The notes beneath the pieces were generated by a model. That model saw nothing but the letters and a program-made list of their open reading frames with translations, had not been told where the DNA came from and made no database searches. This document shows positions 1 to 5,271 of a stretch of DNA of 6,950 bases, in pieces; position 1 is the first letter of the stretch; each line of letters starts with the position of its first letter. The position numbers and the translations under genes were made by a program. This DNA comes from an uncultured Lachnospiraceae bacterium (GTDB taxonomy: Bacteria > Bacillota > Clostridia > Lachnospirales > Lachnospiraceae), in contig CAMJKC010000090.1 in the NCBI GenBank assembly GCA_946406305.1, forward strand, positions 1-6,950, written 5' to 3'.

Positions 1-581
1 CTAAATTTATCAATGAATTTATTCTGTGAAATAAAAAAGATTTTTGATTTATCTTTTATATTATCATCATAATTTAATTTTTTTAAATACTCATACAATT
101 CTTTTATATTATCTGGTGAATAGCCAAGACCAAATTTTTTTATTGTCTCAAATGTCAATTTTCTATTTTTTAAATATTCTAATCCTATTTTTCCATCATC
201 TGTAAATAGAATCTTAAAATATTTATTTGCTACATCTTTATATAAATTATATAATTTTTTTCTATCATGGTCCGCCTCATTTCCATTATATTCATTTTCA
301 ATTTCTATCCCTACATCATCTGCAAGCTTTTGTATAGCTTCAAAAAAAGATAAATGTTCTATTTTCATTAAAAAACTATAAACATCTCCAGATTCTCCAC
401 AACCAAAACATTTATACATTTGTCTATTTTCAGAAACAGAAAAAGAAGGGGTTTTCTCATTATGAAAAGGACATAGCCCGACATAATTACTTCCAGTTTT
501 TTTTAATGATACATAATTGCTAATAAAATCTACAATATTTATTCTATTTTTTATTTCAAATTTTGCATCACTATATTTCAT
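1..581 (-). CDS. dnaG: DNA primase DnaG, N-terminal 193 codons (cut by left edge)
   Basis: DnaG synthesises the RNA primers for DNA replication. Reading the minus strand from the ATG at 579-581 gives an open frame of 193 codons to the left edge (the last complete codon is at 3-5). Residues 35-63 form the CHC2 zinc-binding domain, with Cys37, His40, Cys58 and Cys61 in the CPFH and KCFGCG motifs; this domain contacts the DNA template. The conserved KFGLGYSPD motif near residues 148-156 marks the start of the primase core (Toprim_N region). The catalytic Toprim domain and helicase-binding C-terminus lie outside the window. The start is supported by its fit to the family N-terminus and by a GGAAG sequence at 587-591, 5 nt upstream, inside the last codons of dgt. 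The ATG shares one base with the dgt TGA stop (TGATG), so translation is probably coupled. dgt-dnaG adjacency is common in Clostridia, usually with rpoD next. Confidence 0.96.
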   Translation of the reverse strand, partial: MKYSDAKFEIKNRINIVDFISNYVSLKKTGSNYVGLCPFHNEKTPSFSVSENRQMYKCFGCGESGDVYSFLMKIEHLSFFEAIQKLADDVGIEIENEYNGNEADHDRKKLYNLYKDVANKYFKILFTDDGKIGLEYLKNRKLTFETIKKFGLGYSPDNIKELYEYLKKLNYDDNIKDKSKIFFISQNKFIDKF

Positions 582-1585
582 CAATACTTCCAACCTTTTG
601 GAATAAAAATTTCATTGAATTTATTTATTGCAAAATCATCTGTCATTCCAGCAATATAATCTGCGACTACTATATCTATATCTTCACCATCTTTTATCAA
701 CATTTCAAATTCATTTGGGAGAAGTTCTACATTGTTATAATAATAATCATATAGCATTTCAATTAGTTTCTCAGCTTTACTTTCTTCTTTTTTCGCTACA
801 CTATTAACATATAAATTATTAAATAGCCACATTCTTAAATCTTTCATTGCTTCCTTTATATTTTCAGATTGTTCAATGTGTGGTTTATCAAAAGAGTTTT
901 CAACTATATCACTTATAAGAGTGTTAATTCGTTCATTTATTGATATCCCTAAAGTTTTTAAAATATCTTTTGGAATATCATCATTAGTAATAACATTTGC
1001 TAAGATAGCATCATCAACATCGTGATTTAAGTATGCAATTTTATCCGATATTCTTACAACTTCTCCTTCAAGAGTCATAGGCTTGCCAGAAGTTCTATGA
1101 TTTAATATCCCATCTCTTACTTCAAAAGTTAAATTAAGCCCTTTCCCATTTTTTTCCAACCTGTCAACAATTCTAAGACTCTGTTTACAGTGTTCAAAAC
1201 CATTTTTTAAAATTTTATTTAAAACTTTTTCTCCTGTATGCCCAAATGGGGTATGACCTAAATCATGCCCAAGTGCAATAGCCTCTGTAAGGTCTTCATT
1301 TAAATTTAATGCTTTAGATATAGAACGAGCAATTTGACTTACCTCAAGTGTGTGAGTTAGTCTCGTCCTATAATGATCTCCTTCAGGTATTAAAAATACT
1401 TGTGTCTTTCTTTTCAGTCGTCTAAATGATTTTGAATGAATAATTCTATCTCTGTCCCTTGAAAAGCAAGTTCTAATACTACACTCCTCTTCTTTTTTCA
1501 TTCTGCCTTTTGAATTTACTGAAAGAGTAGCATATTTAGACAAAATCATTTTTTCAATATTTTCACTTTTTTCTCTTATATTCAT
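581..1585 (-). CDS. dgt: Deoxynucleoside triphosphate triphosphohydrolase (dGTPase-like, HD domain)
   Basis: This cytosolic HD-domain enzyme family hydrolyses dNTPs, classically dGTP, to the nucleoside and tripolyphosphate, and so trims the dNTP pool. The 334 residues match the usual length of the shorter dGTPase-like subfamily found in Firmicutes. The N-terminal region holds the family signature RDRDRIIHSKSFRRLK (about 43-58) and the GDHYRTRLTH stretch (69-78). The metal site is visible as His78, His107-Asp108 (GHDLGHTPFGH) and Asp181 (RISDKIAYLNHD). The ATG at 1583-1585 overlaps the TGA stop of the upstream lipoprotein gene in an ATGA arrangement. No strong Shine-Dalgarno sequence precedes it, so coupled translation is likely. 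The gene ends in a TGATG overlap with dnaG. Substrate preference among dNTPs cannot be read from the sequence, so the gene symbol is by family; the family itself is clear. Confidence 0.96.
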   Translation of the reverse strand: MNIREKSENIEKMILSKYATLSVNSKGRMKKEEECSIRTCFSRDRDRIIHSKSFRRLKRKTQVFLIPEGDHYRTRLTHTLEVSQIARSISKALNLNEDLTEAIALGHDLGHTPFGHTGEKVLNKILKNGFEHCKQSLRIVDRLEKNGKGLNLTFEVRDGILNHRTSGKPMTLEGEVVRISDKIAYLNHDVDDAILANVITNDDIPKDILKTLGISINERINTLISDIVENSFDKPHIEQSENIKEAMKDLRMWLFNNLYVNSVAKKEESKAEKLIEMLYDYYYNNVELLPNEFEMLIKDGEDIDIVVADYIAGMTDDFAINKFNEIFIPKGWKY

Positions 1586-2166
1586 TTTAATTGCACCGTT
1601 ATAAAATTAATTTCTTGCAAAGCTAATTGATCATTAGGGTATAACTTGATGTAATAGTTAAATGTGTTTAATGCATCTCTCCAATTACCTTGCTTTTCAT
1701 ATAAAACCGCTTGGTTAAATAATACAGATTTATCATGCTCTATCCCTGAGTTTTTAATTTGATTTATCAATTCTGCAGATAATTCAGTATCATCATTATT
1801 TAATGCATTTTTCAATTCAGTTAGTTTTGAAATGTCATCTAAAAGTCCGTATAATTCTTTAAATTGTTTATTATTAGGATTGACATCTACCAATATACTA
1901 TAAACATTTCTACATTCTTCATATTTTCCTAACATAAATAAACATTCAGCTTTATATAATAACAAATCATATTGTAATTCACCTACTTGACCATTTCCAG
2001 TTTTTATTGCTATATTAAAATAATTTAATGCATCACTATAATTATTATTCCTTATTGCATTTATTCCTTCTCTTCTATATTCTAAAATTTTATTATTTTT
2101 TGCACATGCAGTAAATAATAAAAAAACTATACAAATTGAAATTATTTTAATACTATTTTTTTTCAT
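1582..2166 (-). CDS. Small TPR-repeat lipoprotein
   Basis: A secreted lipid-anchored protein of about 194 residues with no specific function that I recognise. I start it at the ATG at 2164-2166, not at the upstream in-frame ATG at 2212-2214, because this puts a textbook type II signal peptide at the N-terminus: MKKNS, a hydrophobic stretch, then FTAC with Cys21 as the lipidation site. Phe at -3 is a less common lipobox residue. The longer start would bury the signal behind 16 charged residues. The mature part has TPR-like helical pairs near residues 29-58 (YSDALNYFNIAI), 67-98 (GKYEECRNVYSILVDVNPN) and 157-188 (GNWRDALNTFNYYIKLYPN). TPRs usually mediate protein-protein contacts. It overlaps the end of dut by 14 nt and the start of dgt by 3 nt, so it is co-transcribed with nucleotide-pool genes although it should sit outside the membrane. 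Confidence 0.88.
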   Translation of the reverse strand: MKKNSIKIISICIVFLLFTACAKNNKILEYRREGINAIRNNNYSDALNYFNIAIKTGNGQVGELQYDLLLYKAECLFMLGKYEECRNVYSILVDVNPNNKQFKELYGLLDDISKLTELKNALNNDDTELSAELINQIKNSGIEHDKSVLFNQAVLYEKQGNWRDALNTFNYYIKLYPNDQLALQEINFITVQLK

Positions 2167-2665
2167 TTGTACTTCCAATTCCTCCATTTCTAATATTTTT
2201 AACTTCATCTTCATTAGCTAATAAGTAATTTAAAAAAATACCTTGACAAATTGCATCTTTAGATTTTATTGAAAGTTTATTATTCGAATTGTTTGTAAGT
2301 TTTAAAATAATATGACCTTCATTGTCACTGTCATAGTAATCAGAGTCAATAACACCTATGGTATTATCTAACTGCAATTTATATTTAAAACCTAAAGATG
2401 ATCTTGGAAATAATAATAGTACAACATCATTATTCATTTTGCATCTTATTCCAGTAGGTATTAAAATAGTTTCATTTGGCATTAATTCAAAATCAAATAG
2501 TGAAAAAAAATCATAACCTGCAGAAAATCTTGTAGCTCTTTTAGGAATAATAATATCATCATATATATTCTCTATTTCGTCAATGTCAAATTTTTTTATA
2601 TTTAATAAAAAATTTTTAAAATTCTCAAAACTAATTTTATAAAAACTTGCAACAAAATTATTCAT
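2153..2665 (-). CDS. dut: dUTP diphosphatase (trimeric dUTPase)
   Basis: dUTPase hydrolyses dUTP to dUMP and pyrophosphate, keeping uracil out of DNA and feeding dTMP synthesis. All five trimeric dUTPase motifs can be found in the 170 residues: motif 1 PKRATRFSAGYDFFS (41-55), motif 2 PRSSLG (87-92), motif 3 GVIDSDYYDSDNEG (104-117, with Asp107 in the place of the catalytic aspartate), a diverged motif 4 DAICQG (137-142), and motif 5 RNGGIGST (159-166). Motif 5 has Ile where most dUTPases have the Phe that stacks on uracil. The extended N-terminus (ISFENFKNFL, about 11-20) and the DSDYY...NEGHI form resemble the dUTPase type of low-GC Gram-positives. The ATG at 2663-2665 lies 8 nt after the scpB stop with only a weak Shine-Dalgarno sequence (TAGGT). 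The gene ends in TAG inside the start of the lipoprotein gene. Confidence 0.94.
   Translation of the reverse strand: MNNFVASFYKISFENFKNFLLNIKKFDIDEIENIYDDIIIPKRATRFSAGYDFFSLFDFELMPNETILIPTGIRCKMNNDVVLLLFPRSSLGFKYKLQLDNTIGVIDSDYYDSDNEGHIILKLTNNSNNKLSIKSKDAICQGIFLNYLLANEDEVKNIRNGGIGSTNEKK
2172..2185 (-). promoter_or_regulatory. Ribosome-binding site of the TPR lipoprotein, inside dut
   Basis: On the minus strand, GGAGG (2181-2185) and GGAAG (2172-2176) lie 14 and 5 nt before the ATG at 2164-2166. Both come from the dut codons for motif 5 (Asn-Gly-Gly-Ile-Gly-Ser). The GGAAG at 5 nt has the better spacing. These sites favour the shorter lipoprotein start over the ATG at 2212-2214. Confidence 0.6.
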
Positions 2666-2673
2666 AACTCATC

Positions 2674-3372
2674 TTACCTATCAAAATCATAATCATCATT
2701 TTCTTCATCAATATCAATAAAATTAGTCTTATCTTCATCTAATTCTTTTTCAAAACTATCATTTTTATTTTCTTTATCAATTATAACTGTTTCACCTAAA
2801 GTGTTACTTAATTCTTGTTCTACTTCTTTTTCAATCTTATTCAAATGCTCTTCATCTAAAGACGGTAACTGATTTATATCCTCAATTCCAAATCTATATA
2901 AAAACTCATCTGTGGTTCCCAACAATATTGGTCTACCTGGAGCTTCTAACCTACCTTTTTCTTCTATCAAACCATATTCAATTAACCTATTACAAACAAA
3001 ATCAGACTTAACACCTCTTATATCTTCAATTTCTGGTTTTGTTATTGGTTGCTTATAAGCAATTATTGACAATGTTTCTAAAATTGAATCTGTTAAAACT
3101 GGCTTTTGTGGTTTTGAAACAACTTTTATTAATTGTTCATAATATATTTCATTTGTCACCATTTGATATTTTTTATTTATTCTAATTATCTTAAAGCCTC
3201 TATCAACATATTCATTTTTATATTTTTCTACTATCTCATCCATAAATTTAATAGTTTCTTCACTATTTAGTTCAATAGCCAATGAAATTGATTCTACACT
3301 AACTGATTCACCCATCATAAATAAAAGCGATTCAACAATATGTTCTTTTTTTAAAAAATCTATACTATCCAA
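2674..3372 (-). CDS. scpB: Segregation and condensation protein B
   Basis: ScpB is the accessory subunit that dimerises, binds the kleisin ScpA, and works with SMC in chromosome condensation and segregation. The 232-residue protein has the two winged-helix domains of the family. The strongest family signature is in the second: ETLSIIAYKQPITKPEIEDIRG (99-120), followed by GLIEEKGRLEAPGRPILLGTT (134-154) and FLYRFGIEDINQLPSL (157-172). Residues from about 173 to the end form a strongly acidic, probably disordered tail (repeated E/D runs such as IDIDEENDDYDFDR), a known variable feature of ScpB. The start codon is TTG at 3370-3372, directly after the scpA TAA; it is supported by a GGAGG 8 nt upstream and because the next Met (19) would delete the first helix. 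It is in the same frame as scpA, separated by that single stop codon. Confidence 0.95.
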   Translation of the reverse strand: MDSIDFLKKEHIVESLLFMMGESVSVESISLAIELNSEETIKFMDEIVEKYKNEYVDRGFKIIRINKKYQMVTNEIYYEQLIKVVSKPQKPVLTDSILETLSIIAYKQPITKPEIEDIRGVKSDFVCNRLIEYGLIEEKGRLEAPGRPILLGTTDEFLYRFGIEDINQLPSLDEEHLNKIEKEVEQELSNTLGETVIIDKENKNDSFEKELDEDKTNFIDIDEENDDYDFDR

Positions 3373-4155
3373 TTATTCATCCTCCAAATTTTCTAAATCT
3401 ATATCATTTTCATCTTTTTCAATATTTACAACTTCCATATTGTTATTATTTTCAACTATCATAAGCCTTCCCATTTTTATAAGTTCAAGTAATGCAAGAA
3501 AAGTGACAATTACTTCTGACTTAGATGATTTATTTTTAAATAAATTTTTAAATGGTGAAGTTCTAAATTCTCTTGATTTTTCTAATAACGACAACAATGC
3601 TTCTTTTAAAGGAAGTTTTTCCTTCTTTATTGTTCCAAAAGAACTTCTGATTTTATCTATGCTATTTTCTTTTCTTTTTAATAATTCTTCAAATAACTTT
3701 AAAATTTTATTTAAATCTATACCTTCAAACAATTCATCATAATTAATTTCTGGTATATATGTTGCTATTTCTTTTGGTATTGTTTTTACTTTAAAAAAAT
3801 ATATAGGAGCGTTTTTCTCAATTTTCATCAATTCTTTTCCTAAATCCTTATATTTTTTATATTGTAAAAGTCTATTTACTAATTCTTCTCTTGGGTCTAT
3901 TTCATTATCATTTTCATCCTTTACAAGAGGTAATAACATTTTTGATTTAATTTCAAGTAATGTTGCTGCCATAACCAAAAAACTTGACATTAAATCTAAA
4001 TCATAAAAAGACATATTTGCAACATAATTTAAGTATTGTTCCGTAATCATAACAATAGGAATATCATAAATATCTATTTTATTTTTTTCTATTAAATGTA
4101 TAAGTAAATCTAAAGGTCCTTCAAATACATCTAACTTATAATTAATCGATTCCAA
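3373..4155 (-). CDS. scpA: Segregation and condensation protein A (kleisin)
   Basis: ScpA is the bacterial kleisin that bridges the two SMC heads and binds a ScpB dimer, forming the condensin that compacts and segregates the nucleoid. The 260 residues have the family layout: the N-terminal SMC-binding helices with KLDVFEGPLDLLIHLI (7-22) and KIDIYDIPIVMITEQYLNY (26-44), the helix VMAATLLEIKSKMLLP (61-76), a charged middle that should hold the ScpB-binding segment, and a C-terminal winged helix (VIVTFLALLELIKMGRLMIVE, about 216-235) that contacts the SMC head. A short acidic tail follows. The start codon is TTG at 4153-4155, 6 nt downstream of a GGAG; this N-terminus aligns with the family start. 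It overlaps the phosphoesterase gene by 14 nt and ends in TAA immediately before the scpB TTG, so the two subunits are made from adjacent coupled frames. Confidence 0.96.
   Translation of the reverse strand: MESINYKLDVFEGPLDLLIHLIEKNKIDIYDIPIVMITEQYLNYVANMSFYDLDLMSSFLVMAATLLEIKSKMLLPLVKDENDNEIDPREELVNRLLQYKKYKDLGKELMKIEKNAPIYFFKVKTIPKEIATYIPEINYDELFEGIDLNKILKLFEELLKRKENSIDKIRSSFGTIKKEKLPLKEALLSLLEKSREFRTSPFKNLFKNKSSKSEVIVTFLALLELIKMGRLMIVENNNNMEVVNIEKDENDIDLENLEDE
3381..3385 (-). promoter_or_regulatory. Ribosome-binding site of scpB
   Basis: A perfect GGAGG on the minus strand lies 8 nt before the TTG at 3370-3372 and within the last codons of scpA (Asp-Glu-stop follows). It decides the start: an ATG at 3378-3380 is closer but out of frame with scpB. 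Confidence 0.75.
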
Positions 4156-5038
4156 TTTTGTCTCCTATATGTACTTCATATATTGTATGCATATTGTTTA
4201 GTCTAAAATTTATAGAATGTTCTCCTAACCCATTAGAAACTATTATATTTTTATTTTTATATTTATATAATCCGCTTGAGTATTTTGGCATAATAACTAA
4301 TTCTGGTGAAATTAATGAACCTATAAATGGAAATCTTACAAGCCCACCGTGATGATGTCCAGATAGAACTAAATCAAAACCATAATTTATTAATTCTTCA
4401 CTATAATCAGGATTGTGACAAATAATAATATTATAATACTCTTTTTTTATATTACCAATATGCTCTTTAATTATATCGTTTGTAAGTTTATTTTTTTTAT
4501 TTCTAAACACTATTTCTTTTTTATAAAAACCTTTATACAAACTTATTGAATAAACTCTTATCTTATTGTCAATTTCAAAATAATTATCATCAAGTATATG
4601 TACATTTAATTCATTACAAGAATTCATTATTTTATTATAATCTTCTTTTTGATTATATTTTATATTTAATTCATGATTTCCTAAACCATAAAAAATATTT
4701 TTTATACCTGTAACTCGTTTAATCTCTTTAAAAAAATCAATTGTATTATCATATTTTGGTTTTTTATTCTTATCCCTTTTTGAGTATTTCACCATATCAC
4801 CAGCAATGATTAAATTATCAATGTTTGTTTTTTTTAAGTAATCTATTAAATGTGAATTGTTATTTCCATATTTTTTTTCATGTAAATCTGAAAAAAAACA
4901 AAATGAAAAACTATATGATTTGTTTTCTAAATAAAATTCTTTACTTTTAAAATTAAAAATTTCATATAAATTGCGAAAAAAAATTATAATTAAAATTGAA
5001 AAAAATTCTAAAAAGATTATAAATATATTTGTTGTCAT
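4142..5038 (-). CDS. Membrane-anchored calcineurin-like metallophosphoesterase
   Basis: A dinuclear-metal phosphoesterase of the YkuE/YaeI-like type; the substrate is unknown. The 298 residues begin with one hydrophobic segment (about 4-21, FIIFLEFFSILIIIFF) that should anchor the protein in the membrane. The metal-binding motifs follow in the expected order: SDLHEKKYG with Asp51 and His53, AGDMV with Asp81, GNHE (120-123), His208 in CHNPDY, and SGHHHGG (226-232) with His228 and His230. The C-terminal NGLGEHSINFRL is also typical of the family. Relatives act on lipid or nucleotide phosphates (lipid A precursors or UDP-sugar lipids in some), but no substrate can be assigned here. The ATG at 5036-5038 has a weak AAGGAA about 10 nt upstream. 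It is the first gene of the left-hand minus-strand train, overlaps scpA by 14 nt, and is more AT-rich than infB, with several 8-base A or T runs. Confidence 0.92.
   Translation of the reverse strand: MTTNIFIIFLEFFSILIIIFFRNLYEIFNFKSKEFYLENKSYSFSFCFFSDLHEKKYGNNNSHLIDYLKKTNIDNLIIAGDMVKYSKRDKNKKPKYDNTIDFFKEIKRVTGIKNIFYGLGNHELNIKYNQKEDYNKIMNSCNELNVHILDDNYFEIDNKIRVYSISLYKGFYKKEIVFRNKKNKLTNDIIKEHIGNIKKEYYNIIICHNPDYSEELINYGFDLVLSGHHHGGLVRFPFIGSLISPELVIMPKYSSGLYKYKNKNIIVSNGLGEHSINFRLNNMHTIYEVHIGDKIGID
4161..4166 (-). promoter_or_regulatory. Ribosome-binding site of scpA
   Basis: AGGAGA on the minus strand, followed by CAAAA and then the TTG at 4153-4155, gives good spacing (6 nt from GGAG). It lies inside the 3' end of the phosphoesterase gene and supports the non-ATG start, since no in-frame ATG precedes the conserved FEGPLDLL region. 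Confidence 0.7.
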
Positions 5039-5061
5039 TTATGGAATTTTCCTTTTTTATA

Positions 5062-5070
5062 TGTTATAAT
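5062..5070 (+). promoter_or_regulatory. Extended -10 promoter of the small HTH gene
   Basis: The sequence TGTTATAAT is an exact extended -10 element (TGn followed by TATAAT, hexamer at 5065-5070). The -35 position (around 5042-5047) is poor, as is usual for extended -10 promoters. Transcription should start about 7 nt after the hexamer, at or within a base or two of the ATG at 5077, leaving essentially no 5' leader and no room for a Shine-Dalgarno sequence. Confidence 0.62.
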
Positions 5071-5087
5071 TAATTTATGATAAATTA
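5071..5087. promoter_or_regulatory. Inverted repeat over the HTH start codon (candidate operator)
   Basis: TAATTTA (5071-5077), spacer TGA, TAAATTA (5081-5087) is a perfect 7-bp inverted repeat centred on the ATG region. It is nested in a wider dyad, TTATAATT (5064-5071) and AATTATAA (5083-5090). The position across the predicted transcription start suits binding by a dimeric HTH protein, perhaps the adjacent gene product. In such AT-rich DNA short dyads also arise by chance, so the role is inferred. Confidence 0.35.
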
Positions 5088-5271
5088 TAATCCATTTTTT
5101 GAAACACTAAAAAAGAATAATATGAGTCAATACAAATTAGTTAATACTTACTTAATATCTCCAAATATCTTGTTTAGAATGAAAAAAAACAAAGCCATAT
5201 CACTATTAACTATTGAAATATTTTGTAAAATACTAGATTGCGACATTGAAGATATTGTAAAAATTACTTAA
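5077..5271 (+). CDS. Small Cro/C1-type helix-turn-helix protein
   Basis: A 64-residue stand-alone DNA-binding domain of the XRE superfamily, resembling the compact HTH_26/YozG-like group. The helix-turn-helix is at about residues 15-39, with MSQYKLVNTYLISPNILFRM forming the positioning and recognition helices. Typical family features follow: LTIEIFCKILDCDIEDIVKI (44-63), where 'L..IC..L.C.I.DI' is the signature C-terminal pair of helices. There is no room for a second domain, so it should act as a small dimeric regulator; its targets are unknown. It is the only plus-strand gene in the window and sits between rbfA and the phosphoesterase gene. The ATG at 5077 lies 6 nt after an extended -10 element, suggesting a leaderless mRNA. 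Its TAA overlaps the rbfA stop region tail-to-tail by 8 nt. Despite its size I consider it real because of the match to the family over its full length. Confidence 0.87.
   Translation: MINYNPFFETLKKNNMSQYKLVNTYLISPNILFRMKKNKAISLLTIEIFCKILDCDIEDIVKIT
5084..5089 (-). promoter_or_regulatory. Possible -10 element for the metallophosphoesterase-scpAB train
   Basis: Read on the minus strand this is an exact TATAAT. It would start transcription near 5077 and give a leader of about 39 nt before the phosphoesterase ATG. No good -35 hexamer is visible about 17 bp upstream (near 5107-5112), so the call rests on the hexamer and on the need for a promoter at the head of this gene train. Confidence 0.3.

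Noticed and set aside
563..754. Plus-strand open frame of 63 codons over the dgt/dnaG junction
   Set aside because: It is antisense to well-supported dgt and dnaG codons and its Ile/Phe/Tyr-rich translation matches no domain; it follows from AT-rich composition.
2167..2214. Longer start for the lipoprotein at 2212-2214
   Set aside because: It would add 16 charged residues in front of the lipoprotein signal peptide and extend the dut overlap to 62 nt; the ATG at 2164-2166 gives a proper signal sequence.
2562..2589. Perfect TTGACA (2584-2589, minus strand) with TATATA 16 bp downstream inside dut
   Set aside because: The -10 lacks the key final T, and a few exact TTGACA hexamers are expected by chance in 7 kb of this composition; not strong enough to call an internal promoter.
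3440..3742. Plus-strand open frame of 100 codons inside scpA
   Set aside because: Antisense shadow of the conserved scpA C-terminal region; the Ser/Asn/Phe-rich translation shows no recognisable motif.
4158..4352. Plus-strand open frame of 64 codons inside the phosphoesterase gene
   Set aside because: It is antisense to the GHxH motif region of a clear gene and has no ribosome-binding site or domain.
5218..5236. AT-only hairpin (TATTTT-GT-AAAATA) near the end of the HTH gene as a terminator
   Set aside because: The stem has no GC pairs and no T-run follows on either strand, and it lies in the HTH coding region.
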